NCBI RefSeq assembly: GCF_010500995.1
Contig: NZ_QVMK01000034.1
Coordinates: 18,179 to 82,178 of the forward strand
Length of the DNA stretch: 64,000 nucleotides
DNA from: Bacteroides sp. 224
GTDB lineage: Bacteria; Bacteroidota; Bacteroidia; Bacteroidales; Bacteroidaceae
Reading direction: 5' to 3'
In this document: positions 25,378 through 34,367 of the stretch, in pieces
Numbering within the stretch: position 1 is the stretch's first letter
How the letters are laid out: each line of letters starts with the position of its first letter
Notes under the pieces: generated by a model
The model's input: only the letters and a program-made list of their open reading frames with translations
What the model was told of the DNA's origin: nothing
The model's database searches: none
Program-made: the position numbers and the translations under genes

Positions 25378-26685
25378 TTAACTATGAGTACCCTTCATCT
25401 CCAGATACTTATTTATTACATCTACCGAGAGACTCTCGGGAGTAGTCAGCAATGAATAGATGCCGTGTTGCTTCAGAGTAGACACAATCAGCCTCTTCTC
25501 AAAAGCAAACTTCTCTGCAATGACTTGCTGATAATATGCCTCGGTACTTTCCGGAGTCTTTTCTATTTGCTCTTTGAGTTCGGCATCTTCAAAGAATACT
25601 ACCAGCAAACGGTGCTGCCGGGCCAATTGTTTCAAATAAGGCATTTGCCTGTTTAAGCTTGCTATGGTATCAAAATCGGTGTAGAGGATAAGAAAGCTAC
25701 GCTTATTTAAATATTTACTTAAATGTACACAAAGTGCCGAGTAATCGGTTTCCTTAAAAGATGTTTTCTGCTGATACAATCCCTCCAACAGTGCTTGCAT
25801 CTGTCCGGATCTTCTGGAAGCAGGAATAAAGCTATCGAAATGGTCGTTGAAAGTAACCAGGCCGGCTTTATCTTCTTTGTGGATAGATACATAAGAAAGA
25901 ACCAGCGAAGAATTTATGGCATAATCCAATAGTGTTATTCCCCGGAAGGCACGTTGCATCACACGCCCTTTATCTATTACACTATATATTTGCTGCGATC
26001 GTTCGTCCTGATACACATTCACCATCAACGTATGTTTGCGGGCGCTGGCTTTCCAGTTGATTGTTCGGTAATCATCCCCTTTTACGTATTCTTTGATATG
26101 TTCAAATTCCGATTGATGCCCAATACGACGTATCTTCTTAATACCCAATTCGGTTAGATTATTGCTCATTGCCATAATTTCGTAGCGATGAAGCATTAAA
26201 TAAGAAGGGTACACTTTAATTGATTCCGGTTCTCCACAGGTAAAACGACGGGATATCAAGCCGATAGGAGTGGCTGCAAATACACGAATCTTACCAAAGT
26301 TATAGACTCCTCTTTGCGTGGGCCGAAGTTTATACTCGATATTCTTTCCTTCTCCGCTCTCAAGTGATAACCTGAAATCAATATTGCGTTGCTGAAAGAT
26401 AACGGGTATTTCGTCTATTACCTTTAAATGGATAGCAAAAGAATAACGGTTTTCTACTCTTATCTGTACCGGATTGTCGTCTCCATTGGAGAAACGATCC
26501 GCGCAAGTTCTCGATGCTGTAATTCCTCTGACGGCATATAACAACCAACAATCAACCACCAGTGCAATAAGTAATACAACAAAAGCGAGCTGCCCTATTA
26601 TAAACAGAGAACTGAATGCATAGCCAACCACAAACAGCAGAATAATCAGCGTGCAAACCAAATAAAACCGTTGGTTCAGAAACAT
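25378..26685 (-). CDS. DUF58 domain protein
   Basis: A 435-residue protein with two N-terminal membrane segments (about residues 7-24 and 30-51), then a beta-rich region and the DUF58 core with YVKGDDYRTINWKAS at residues 200-214. The C-terminal half has a von Willebrand A-like arrangement (IYSVIDKGRVM ... LILYTDFD). DUF58 proteins work with MoxR ATPases; here the start overlaps the MoxR stop by one base, so the two are translationally coupled. Role: probably assembly or quality control at the membrane, by analogy with MoxR/Bat systems. It is the last gene of the operon. Confidence 0.87.
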   Translation of the reverse strand: MFLNQRFYLVCTLIILLFVVGYAFSSLFIIGQLAFVVLLIALVVDCWLLYAVRGITASRTCADRFSNGDDNPVQIRVENRYSFAIHLKVIDEIPVIFQQRNIDFRLSLESGEGKNIEYKLRPTQRGVYNFGKIRVFAATPIGLISRRFTCGEPESIKVYPSYLMLHRYEIMAMSNNLTELGIKKIRRIGHQSEFEHIKEYVKGDDYRTINWKASARKHTLMVNVYQDERSQQIYSVIDKGRVMQRAFRGITLLDYAINSSLVLSYVSIHKEDKAGLVTFNDHFDSFIPASRRSGQMQALLEGLYQQKTSFKETDYSALCVHLSKYLNKRSFLILYTDFDTIASLNRQMPYLKQLARQHRLLVVFFEDAELKEQIEKTPESTEAYYQQVIAEKFAFEKRLIVSTLKQHGIYSLLTTPESLSVDVINKYLEMKGTHS

Positions 26686-27656
26686 TATTTAGGTACTTCT
26701 ACTTTGTCAATCAATCTTTGGGTTACTTTTATGGGCGAATAGCCTTCCATCTCTGCCTCTGCGGTGAGTATCAAACGGTGCTGCAATACATAAGGAGCCA
26801 CAAATTTAATATCTTCGGGAGTCACAAAATCTCTTCCCTGCAATAATGCGTAGGCTTTGGATGCTTGCAACATAGCTACCGAAGCACGAGGCGAAGCTCC
26901 CAGGAAAACAGCTTTGCTGGTACGCGTCTGCTGTATAATCAGGGCGATGTATTGCAACAAAGTACGTTCCACAAAAACCACTTCGGTTAACTTACGCAAT
27001 GACAGAAGCTCTTCTTTGGTGATTACCGGTTTTATATCTTCCAGCTTCACCAAGTTGGAACGGGTATGATGACGCTCCAAGATATCTACTTCTTCTTCCA
27101 AAGAAGGATAATCCATGGTGATCTTCACCAGAAAGCGGTCGAGTTGTGCCTCCGGAAGCTTATAAGTTCCTTCCTGCTCTACCGGGTTTTGAGTAGCGAG
27201 AATCGTATAAAGCTCTCCCATCTTATAGGTGTTTCCGTCGACACTGATTTGCCTTTCTTCCATCACCTCGAACAAAGCAGATTGGGTTTTGGCAGGAGCA
27301 CGATTTATCTCGTCAACCAATACGACATCTGCAAAGATGGGACCTCTATGAAAGTCGAACTCATTGGTCTTCATATTAAATACGGTGGTACCCAATACAT
27401 CACTGGGCATCAAGTCCGGCGTGAATTGTATACGACTGAAATCCGCGTCTATCAATTTGGTGGTAAGTCGGGCAAGCAATGTTTTAGCTACACCGGGCAC
27501 TCCTTCCAGCAGCACATGTCCGTTGGCAAGGATGGCAGTTAGTACCAGATCCACTGTTTTTTCCTGACCTACTATGACTGTGGCGATATGTTGTTTCAAC
27601 TCTTTCATCTTGCTGGAGAAAAGGGTTAAATCTGTTCGCGTATTCATTTCTTCCAT
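26685..27656 (-). CDS. MoxR family AAA+ ATPase
   Basis: A 323-residue AAA+ chaperone. Walker A GVPGVAKT is at residues 52-59, Walker B with VLVDEINRA at 112-120, sensor 1 ILATQNPVEQEG follows, and a LDRFLVKI box and C-terminal lid complete it. MoxR ATPases act on partners with VWA or DUF58 domains. It lies between the DUF4350 gene (14-nt gap) and the DUF58 gene (1-nt overlap), within a six-gene set of membrane proteins. Confidence 0.92.
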   Translation of the reverse strand: MEEMNTRTDLTLFSSKMKELKQHIATVIVGQEKTVDLVLTAILANGHVLLEGVPGVAKTLLARLTTKLIDADFSRIQFTPDLMPSDVLGTTVFNMKTNEFDFHRGPIFADVVLVDEINRAPAKTQSALFEVMEERQISVDGNTYKMGELYTILATQNPVEQEGTYKLPEAQLDRFLVKITMDYPSLEEEVDILERHHTRSNLVKLEDIKPVITKEELLSLRKLTEVVFVERTLLQYIALIIQQTRTSKAVFLGASPRASVAMLQASKAYALLQGRDFVTPEDIKFVAPYVLQHRLILTAEAEMEGYSPIKVTQRLIDKVEVPK

Positions 27657-27670
27657 AAGGCTGTATGTGA

Positions 27671-28882
27671 TTATAATTGGTTGATTATCTTATTCATTTG
27701 ATCTATTGTTCTCTTCATTTCTTCCTCCTCTACCCTTCTTTCTCCACGAGAAACCGGACGCAGGTTGCGGAAGAGTTGTTCAATCTCTCCCTTATCCATT
27801 CCTGTTTTATCTGATATAACTTGCGCCAGGCGGCGATCATCTTCCTCATTATCAATGTCTACCTGAATATTCCTGCGCAATGTCTCCGCAAAATAAACAT
27901 ACTTCTTCCAAAGCAAGTCTGTATGATCTTTCTTCTGGAAATAGAGTGTGCCTATCAGCTTTACAAATTCAACGGTTTTATTCTCCAGTTTACGAACCAC
28001 GGGGATGGGTCGCTGTTTACGACGGGCTGTGAAAACCATAAACAGCACAATTACCGCCATAGTTATATATAAAGCCCACCTGAGCGATGGTTGCGAGAGA
28101 ATATAACGGAAAGGCGTTTCATCTTCATATCCGGTAGCCCCTGCCCCGTAAGCTTCCGTACGAACAATGGGTGCTCCTTTTAGTTGTGTAAGCAAACGAA
28201 AGATCAGCGCAGCATTGTTATTATCCAACATTCCGTAATTAGTAAACAACAAAGGAGTTGATACTAAAATAACTTCTCCTTTACCTACTTCTCGTTTAAT
28301 GGCAATCGTCGAGCCATCTTTCTTCTTGGCAAGTGCAGTCTTTAACGAATCTCTTTTATAAAAGGTAGCATAACAAAGTTGAGACTTCAGGTAATACTCA
28401 GCCTCGTTGTACACAGCATCTTTCTGCCAGCAGATAGTATCCTGATTATATACAAAAGAGGTAGCATATTTCTTAAATTGCTGTATATTAAAATACCCGT
28501 AATGCATTTTAAAGCCAAGTGTATCGCCCAGTAAATAACCAAATTGGGAGGCCACCAACATTATTTTATTCCCTTTCTCTGCCATAGAAAGAACTGCTTC
28601 CACATCAGGTTTTCCTAACTGAAGCTGATCGGCAACAACCAACACATTCCGGTTTTGAGTCGAATCTTCGGCTAATTGATAAAGGGTATGATCGCATATT
28701 GTATATTCCGTATCTAAGGAAGATAACACTACATCATCGAAAATTGCCGACCCAAATGGTTGTTTATCATACCGGCTATAGGTGGGTATCCAGCTAAACT
28801 TCTTGGGTCTATTGTGCTCCACGGCAAATAGAATGACAAGGAATACCAATATACAAATAATATATATACTGTTTCCTTTCAT
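27671..28882 (-). CDS. DUF4350 domain membrane protein
   Basis: A 403-residue protein. There is an N-terminal membrane segment at about residues 5-22, an extracytoplasmic DUF4350-like (GATase-like fold) domain at about 35-250 that starts PFGSAIFDDVVLSS, and a second membrane segment at about 270-288 before a basic cytoplasmic tail. The charged tail (VSRGERRVEEEEMKRTIDQ) may contact MoxR; that is inference. The start overlaps the DUF4129 stop by four bases (28879-28882), indicating coupling. Confidence 0.78.
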   Translation of the reverse strand: MKGNSIYIICILVFLVILFAVEHNRPKKFSWIPTYSRYDKQPFGSAIFDDVVLSSLDTEYTICDHTLYQLAEDSTQNRNVLVVADQLQLGKPDVEAVLSMAEKGNKIMLVASQFGYLLGDTLGFKMHYGYFNIQQFKKYATSFVYNQDTICWQKDAVYNEAEYYLKSQLCYATFYKRDSLKTALAKKKDGSTIAIKREVGKGEVILVSTPLLFTNYGMLDNNNAALIFRLLTQLKGAPIVRTEAYGAGATGYEDETPFRYILSQPSLRWALYITMAVIVLFMVFTARRKQRPIPVVRKLENKTVEFVKLIGTLYFQKKDHTDLLWKKYVYFAETLRRNIQVDIDNEEDDRRLAQVISDKTGMDKGEIEQLFRNLRPVSRGERRVEEEEMKRTIDQMNKIINQL

Positions 28883-29502
28883 CCGTTTCCTCCTTTGAAC
28901 ATCTTTTCCTGTTGCTGCCTCATCTCCTGAAAAAGCAACTCAGAAGCTTCGAAGTTTCCATAACGAACCCGCAAAAAGCTATTGGTCAGGTTGCGGAAAG
29001 ACTCTTTCATTCCTTCGGCTTTTACCTCATAGATATATTCGGTAGGTGTTTTATACAATTGCCAGTCTATCAGCTCCTTATCGCTTAATTGCTTGAGGGT
29101 TTGGAGGTATAATAAACGAACGGCTTCTTTATAATCCGATCCCGAAAGGGCGCGTTCTATTTCTTTATTGAAATCTATTCCGTAAATGGTATCTTCGTGT
29201 ACGGTATACTGCAACGGCACTTTACGCGAGCGCATAAACAGTTCGGGGCGTTTACGGTACAAAAACCAAACCAGCAACAATACAATTGCCACAAAAATAA
29301 GTACCAGTACGAGTTCTCCGTAATCGTTTGCAAACTTACTGCCAAAGAACTTTCCCAACAACTCATTCAACCACCGAAGCAACAACTCATAGATGTTCAC
29401 ATCCGGCATCATGAGCTCCCGATTATAGTTATACGCAGGATCAGATTGCCACCGGGCAACCTTCTCCGCATTGTATGCTATAGTATCGGTGGGGTGAAGC
29501 AT
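28879..29502 (-). CDS. DUF4129 domain membrane protein
   Basis: A 207-residue protein with a single membrane segment at about residues 58-82 (LVLVLIFVAIVLLLVWFLY) and a cytoplasmic domain with the DUF4129 pattern: SGDYKEAVRLLYLQTLKQLSDK, then SFRNLTNSFLRVRYG. The N-terminal part is periplasmic. The gene is found with MoxR/DUF58/DUF4350 genes in many Bacteroidetes. The function is not known beyond that linkage. There is an 8-nt gap from the preceding gene and a 4-nt overlap with the next. Confidence 0.82.
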   Translation of the reverse strand: MLHPTDTIAYNAEKVARWQSDPAYNYNRELMMPDVNIYELLLRWLNELLGKFFGSKFANDYGELVLVLIFVAIVLLLVWFLYRKRPELFMRSRKVPLQYTVHEDTIYGIDFNKEIERALSGSDYKEAVRLLYLQTLKQLSDKELIDWQLYKTPTEYIYEVKAEGMKESFRNLTNSFLRVRYGNFEASELLFQEMRQQQEKMFKGGNG

Positions 29503-29510
29503 GCTGTTAT

Positions 29511-30446
29511 TTATAGATTTTCGAAGTTATCAATATCACTTTCAACAGATACACGGCTTACTTTTTCGCTGGCATGGCTATATTGATAGGCCAATCCAAG
29601 GCAAACAAGAATTGCAGACAAATAGCCACTGAAAGATTGAAGCACTCCTAACACATACAGCATAAATTTATAGCCAACAGAAACATCTCCTACCGTATCG
29701 CTTTGACTAAACATATTCTTCACCATAGTGCTGACCGTCAGAGGAGTAGAGAACACTCCCTGAACAACTGAAGCCAGAATAGCCGTTACCAAATATATGG
29801 CAAGTACACCACCGAGTGTAGCAAAACCTAAACGATAGCTTTTACTCAAAGCTCCGAATACACTATTTTGCTCCATCAGGTAAGTTGCCGGCCAAATCAA
29901 TAAAGGAAAAGAAAACACAATCAGTGCAGGTATAGTAAGTATTAAGGTAAATGGAGTAACAGCAGCCAGCAGCCCAAGCACTAACGCCACCCCAATATAC
30001 AATAATAAGGATACAAGAAACATAATAAGACAGCGTCCGATATTACCTATTAACGGAGATGTAATGTTGGATAATGTAATTCCCTTCAAACCCTCTTCTC
30101 TTTCATTGTACGTTTTCAGCAATGTATAAACAAGAGAAAGAAGCAGAAACTGCCCTACAAAAGACGACAACATCAGCCCTACATAATTAATCAAAAAACC
30201 TTCCTGGTCGAAAGGAAGAACTCCACGATTTATCTGACTCTGAAAAGCCGGATTGTAAAGCAACCCTGCCATACTCATTACGGAACCGGTAAAGATTCCC
30301 TGTATTAAGCTTACAGGCAGAAGCAAATAGGTGGTAGTTTTCAGCAGAATCTTCCAATTCTCTTTAATAAAATCGAAAGCTGCATTTATCTTGTCCGAGA
30401 AAGAGCGTTGTACATAAAAGGGGATTTTAGTTTTTTCTGTTTCCAT
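29511..30446 (-). CDS. Polytopic membrane protein of the MoxR/SpoIIM operon
   Basis: A 311-residue protein with about six hydrophobic segments (near residues 32-60, 78-112, 134-160, 163-190, 208-230 and 262-285) and a cytosolic N-terminus (FSDKINAAFDFIKENWKILLK). I do not recognise a named family; the layout resembles glycerophosphoryl-type or DUF975-like integral membrane proteins in which an N-terminal amphipathic helix leads into the bundle. It overlaps the SpoIIM-like gene by 20 nt at 30427-30446. Confidence 0.72.
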   Translation of the reverse strand: METEKTKIPFYVQRSFSDKINAAFDFIKENWKILLKTTTYLLLPVSLIQGIFTGSVMSMAGLLYNPAFQSQINRGVLPFDQEGFLINYVGLMLSSFVGQFLLLSLVYTLLKTYNEREEGLKGITLSNITSPLIGNIGRCLIMFLVSLLLYIGVALVLGLLAAVTPFTLILTIPALIVFSFPLLIWPATYLMEQNSVFGALSKSYRLGFATLGGVLAIYLVTAILASVVQGVFSTPLTVSTMVKNMFSQSDTVGDVSVGYKFMLYVLGVLQSFSGYLSAILVCLGLAYQYSHASEKVSRVSVESDIDNFENL

Positions 30447-31389
30447 GATGTATCTTATTGGGTAAATAAATATAGTAAAATAGAATAAAAGCCAACGATA
30501 ATAGTATAATCCCTAACCGGATAGCCACCGGCAAGTGAGTGTGTCGGGTTATAAAACCTTCTATAAATCCGGCCAGCATAAAAACAGGCACAGTGCCTAT
30601 AACTATTTTCAATCCTTTCTTCGCTCCATGCATAAAGGAGGTAAGGCGGGAATAAGTTCCGGGAAATAGCCATCCGTTGCCTAATGCCAGTCCGGCCGCT
30701 CCTGCCACAATAATGGCCCAAATTTCTAATGTACCATGCAGCCAGATAGCAAGCATCGATTCTCCCAACAAATCGTGTTGAAAAAAGAATGCCTGAAAAG
30801 CACCTACCATTATACCATTCTTTACTAAAAGAAGTCCGGTGCCGAAGCTGGTTAATAAACCAAAAACAAATGTATTGAACGAAACCATTATATTATTCAG
30901 GGTGATGCCCAGCGTCATCGCCACTTCGCTCCCTCCGTTATAAACCGCCATTGGTTCTCCATTGGCTATATTGCGGAGCGTCATATCTATATATTGATTT
31001 CCCATGATAAGACGGGCAAACGTTTCATCATGCAAGGTAGATACCACCCCTATCAATACACTGATGGCGAAAACTGTAAAGGATATTAGTAACTCCTTAC
31101 GGGCATTATACATGGTTTGCGGCACCTCAGATGTCCAAAAGGAAACAACGCGTGTCCATTTCTCCCGCTTATTACGATAAATCACATTATGTAAAGAAGA
31201 GGCGAGATTATTTAAGTAGATAGTAATACGCGAGTTCGGGTAGTGAGTTTGCGCAAAAGCCAGATCGGCGGTCAAGTCCATATAAGCGTCGGCCAATTGG
31301 TCGGGACTAAGTTGGGAGGCTTTCTCCACCACTTCTTCCGTTTTCCTCCATTTTTCTATATTCCGACGAATAAATACGACTTCTTTCAT
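30427..31389 (-). CDS. Stage II sporulation protein M family membrane protein
   Basis: A 320-residue protein. A soluble helical N-terminal part (EKWRKTEEVVEKASQLSPDQLADAYMDL...) is followed by five or six membrane segments from about residue 105 on, with the family LVKNGIMVGAF and LLAIWLHGTLEIWAIIVAGAAGLALG segments. SpoIIM itself acts in septal wall remodelling in Bacillus. This organism shows no sign of sporulation; in Bacteroidetes the family member goes with RDD, MoxR and DUF58 genes. It is the first gene of the leftward operon, divergent from the RDD gene with about 107 nt between the starts. Confidence 0.87.
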   Translation of the reverse strand: MKEVVFIRRNIEKWRKTEEVVEKASQLSPDQLADAYMDLTADLAFAQTHYPNSRITIYLNNLASSLHNVIYRNKREKWTRVVSFWTSEVPQTMYNARKELLISFTVFAISVLIGVVSTLHDETFARLIMGNQYIDMTLRNIANGEPMAVYNGGSEVAMTLGITLNNIMVSFNTFVFGLLTSFGTGLLLVKNGIMVGAFQAFFFQHDLLGESMLAIWLHGTLEIWAIIVAGAAGLALGNGWLFPGTYSRLTSFMHGAKKGLKIVIGTVPVFMLAGFIEGFITRHTHLPVAIRLGIILLSLAFILFYYIYLPNKIHHGNRKN

Positions 31390-31455
31390 TGATTACTTTA
31401 TCCCGTTGCCGTGAAACTTTCAGTTTAGCGAGAGACAAAAGTAAGAGAATTATCA

Positions 31456-31463
31456 TATATTTG
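31456..31463 (+). promoter_or_regulatory. -7 element of the RDD gene
   Basis: TATATTTG fits TAnnTTTG, 33 nt before the chosen ATG at 31497. No good -33 TTG was found at the expected distance. Confidence 0.4.
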
Positions 31464-31496
31464 CAATCAAAACGCACAAATAGTTTCAAAAGAGAA

Positions 31497-32228
31497 ATGG
31501 CTACATCCACCATCATTACAGGACAGTTTGTTCGCATCAACCAGGTATCTGCAAGTCTTGGCGATCGTCTGATTGCTAAATTCATTGATTATGTGATACT
31601 CTTTTTGTACCTGATATCTACCATTTATATAGTTAGTTTATTCAGGCTTACTTCTTTTTCCGATGTAACGATGATCGTTTGGGCAATTATCATTTATGTG
31701 CCTTGGATTTGTTATTCTCTGCTTTTCGAAGTGTTTAACCAAGGGCAAAGTCCGGGTAAAATGCTTCTCAACATTCGCGTGGTAAAGGCAGATGGCAGCA
31801 CCCCTACTTTTAGTTCTTATCTGCTCCGATGGTTGCTCTATATAGTAGACGTTCCTTTAACCGGAGGTTTGGGGCTACTCGTTATATTATTATCCAAAAA
31901 CAATCAACGATTAGGCGACTTGGCGGCCGGCACTTTAGTTATTAAAGAAAAGAACTACAAGAAGATACAAGTCAATCTGGATGAATACGATTATTTAACG
32001 GACAGTTATCGCCCTACCTTTCCACAGGCTGCCGACTTATCTTTGGAACAAGTCAATGTTATTTCCAAAACTTTGGACGCACCTCCCGGCAAACGTTGGC
32101 AAATGTTGCAATTGTTATCGAAGAAAATTAAAGAAGTGCTTGGTATTCACTCCACAGAACTAAACGATGAACAATTTCTACAAACTTTAATAAGAGATTA
32201 CCAATATTATGCATTGGAAATTATCTAA
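31497..32228 (+). CDS. RDD family membrane protein
   Basis: A 243-residue protein. The RDD domain holds three membrane segments between about residues 30 and 145. Its first motif, SLGDRLIAKFIDYVILF, contains the R and D residues that name the family, and QGQSPGKMLLNIRVV and DLAAGTLVI follow. A cytosolic C-terminal domain of about 80 residues comes after. The start at 31497 (MATSTIITGQF) is used because an upstream in-frame ATG would add 36 low-complexity residues across the promoter. It diverges from the SpoIIM/MoxR operon, and the pairing is recurrent, so a shared job at the membrane is likely. Confidence 0.87.
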   Translation: MATSTIITGQFVRINQVSASLGDRLIAKFIDYVILFLYLISTIYIVSLFRLTSFSDVTMIVWAIIIYVPWICYSLLFEVFNQGQSPGKMLLNIRVVKADGSTPTFSSYLLRWLLYIVDVPLTGGLGLLVILLSKNNQRLGDLAAGTLVIKEKNYKKIQVNLDEYDYLTDSYRPTFPQAADLSLEQVNVISKTLDAPPGKRWQMLQLLSKKIKEVLGIHSTELNDEQFLQTLIRDYQYYALEII

Positions 32229-32311
32229 TTTTATTTTTCCCTCAGAAAGTTTTTCCTTCAAAAAAGTACCGCAAGTCCCACCTCGAAGACAACCACCTAA
32301 TATTCAAGATA

Positions 32312-32325
32312 TTACACAGGTGTAA
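32312..32325. repeat. Short palindrome TTACAC-AG-GTGTAA
   Basis: Six-bp arms with a 2-nt centre in the space between the convergent RDD and fucosidase genes. The rest of 32229-32463 shows no gene. Confidence 0.4.
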
Positions 32326-32463
32326 CTTCCCATAAAAAGTTCCATCAAGTACCACCAAAGTCCCATCTTTTCTTGTTTCTATACACAAAGTCTGCTTATC
32401 CACCATCCTATTCTTTTCTCATCTCCCTTTGTTCATTTACCCACTAATTAGATAAAGTTTTTC

Positions 32464-32547
32464 TACACCCGGGTGTATCATTCGGGTACATCCGGGTGTA
32501 AAATACAGGTAGACCCGGGTGCACAAGCCTCATACATCCGGGTCTAC
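32464..32547. repeat. Tandem array of CCCGGGTGTA-type palindromes
   Basis: It begins with the perfect 14-bp palindrome TACACCCGGGTGTA (32464-32477). Variants follow every 20-25 nt: ACATCCGGGTGTA, AGACCCGGGTGCAC and ACATCCGGGTCTAC. The array lies between the 3' ends of two convergent genes and is GC-rich in AT-rich surroundings. It may act as a terminator region. Confidence 0.65.
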
Positions 32548-32569
32548 AAAAAGAGAAGAAAGTTTTACT

Positions 32570-34354
32570 TTAATCAGCTATTAACGCCTTCAATGATGAA
32601 TAAACATACTCTTTTGCATCACCAGTTAGCTGCGTTGGTTGCAATTTAATATATGATGCCTTTATGTTCTTCTCAAAGCGAACATCCTGCTGTATAGGGT
32701 TATTCTTTATATTATTAAATATACCATTGCTTATTACCTTCTCCCATTGCTTTCCGTCTGTACTTATATAGAAGTCGTAACGCTGAACAGTCGATACCCG
32801 TTCCGATGGGTAAGGTATAAATGAGAAACCGGTCAATGTAGTTTCTTTGCTTAGGCTAACCACAATTGCTTCTTCTTTTCCTAATGCTTTCTTCTCAAAT
32901 TTTCCGGTATCAAAAGAAGGTATTTCGGGACTATTGAATATCTCCAGATTGCAAAGAACAGGCACAGACAATGATTCGGCAATTTCAATTCTTATTTTGC
33001 TTGTAGTAACCAACGGGATTCTTAATATACGTTTATAACCAACTGTTGTTGCCTGCTTTACTTCATCCCATTCTTGAGTCTGCTGATTCCAAACTTTTAT
33101 ATTGAATTTACTAATTCGCTGTCCCAACGGAATGTACTCTTGCAACAAAATGCGGTTAAACGTTTTCTCACCATTCAATGTAACCTCTATTGCTGCCGAG
33201 GTAATGCCATCGTCTGTAGTCCAATAACTGTTTTTGTTTCCATCCAAAAGATTTGCAGGCGCATAAGCTTTACTGTTTCCTCTTACATTATCTGCAATAA
33301 TGGTTGCACCTTTAGCCAGATTATTGGCAAAAGAGATGTCTCTCAACTCTTTGAACTCCATAAGTCTTGCCGAATCTGTGGGATGTATCCGCCCTCTTCT
33401 GTCGGGTGGTACATTCAGTAAGAGGTTGGCATTTCTTCCCACCGACGAATAATAAATATCCATCAAGCGCTCTGCCGATTTTACTTTATCGTCTGTTTCG
33501 GGGCTATAAAACCATCCCGAACGAATAGAAACATCTACTTCCGCAGGTATCCACTTGGCACCATTTGCTTGTCCTTCATTCAGAATTGTTGCGTTGGGGG
33601 CGCCATGTCCCGGAGTAAAACCTTCAACATCCATCTTCGACCAGTTGGTTTCTCCCATGTATCCCCTTTCGTTACCCATCCAACGACACCCCGGACCTAT
33701 ATCACTGAATATAATGGCGTGCGGCTGATGGTTATATACAGTTTCATGATACAAATCCCAATCGTAAACTTGCTTCGAGGTTCCATCGGTTGCACCATCG
33801 AACCATTGCTCGAATACGTGTCCATAACCCGACAATACCTCATCAAGAGTATTAGCAAATATCTGATTATATTCGGAGGTACCGTAAGCCGGATGGTTTC
33901 TATCCCAGGGAGAAAGGTATACGCCAAACAGCAATCCATGTTTTTTGCATGATTCCGACAACTCTTTCAGCAAATCTCCTTTCCCATCTTTCCATGAGCT
34001 TTCGCGCACTGTATGTGTGCTATATTTACTGGGCCACAAACAAAAACCATCGTGGTGTTTTGCAGTAATGATAATGCCTTTCATACCAGCGGCTTTAGCG
34101 ACAGATGCCCATTGATCGGTATCAAGGTGTGTGGGATTGAAGACCTTGGGGTCTTCGCTACCATCTCCCCACTCCACATTGGTAAATGTATTAGGACCGT
34201 AATGAACAAACATATAGTACTCTAACTCCTGCCATGCTTGTTGATGCTTTGTGGGGGTTGGCTCAAGTTTTTCGGGTGGAGCTACTTCCGAACAAGAGGC
34301 TCCTATTAATAGCAGGGTGGCTAATGCGGTTAGATTTTGTTTAAATGTTTTCAT
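32570..34354 (-). CDS. Alpha-L-fucosidase-like glycoside hydrolase (GH29) with C-terminal discoidin-like domain
   Basis: A 594-residue exported lipoprotein. The signal peptide ends at Cys21 (LLIGASC). The GH29 barrel spans about residues 35-340: YYMFVHYGPNTF, the KHHDGFCLW motif at 99-107, WFDG at 184-187 with D186 as likely nucleophile, and LLLNVPPDRRGRIH at 311-324. An F5/8-type (CBM32-like) beta-sandwich follows at about 345-475 and a further beta domain runs to the end. The predicted action is release of terminal L-fucose from host or plant glycans at the outer membrane or periplasm. It lies 13 nt after an HD-hydrolase gene; no SusC/SusD pair is nearby. Confidence 0.88.
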   Translation of the reverse strand: MKTFKQNLTALATLLLIGASCSEVAPPEKLEPTPTKHQQAWQELEYYMFVHYGPNTFTNVEWGDGSEDPKVFNPTHLDTDQWASVAKAAGMKGIIITAKHHDGFCLWPSKYSTHTVRESSWKDGKGDLLKELSESCKKHGLLFGVYLSPWDRNHPAYGTSEYNQIFANTLDEVLSGYGHVFEQWFDGATDGTSKQVYDWDLYHETVYNHQPHAIIFSDIGPGCRWMGNERGYMGETNWSKMDVEGFTPGHGAPNATILNEGQANGAKWIPAEVDVSIRSGWFYSPETDDKVKSAERLMDIYYSSVGRNANLLLNVPPDRRGRIHPTDSARLMEFKELRDISFANNLAKGATIIADNVRGNSKAYAPANLLDGNKNSYWTTDDGITSAAIEVTLNGEKTFNRILLQEYIPLGQRISKFNIKVWNQQTQEWDEVKQATTVGYKRILRIPLVTTSKIRIEIAESLSVPVLCNLEIFNSPEIPSFDTGKFEKKALGKEEAIVVSLSKETTLTGFSFIPYPSERVSTVQRYDFYISTDGKQWEKVISNGIFNNIKNNPIQQDVRFEKNIKASYIKLQPTQLTGDAKEYVYSSLKALIAD

Positions 34355-34367
34355 ATCTCAATCTTCT

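Noticed and set aside
27066-27542. A 158-codon plus-strand open frame
   Set aside because: It is entirely opposite the MoxR ATPase gene, whose motifs are intact.
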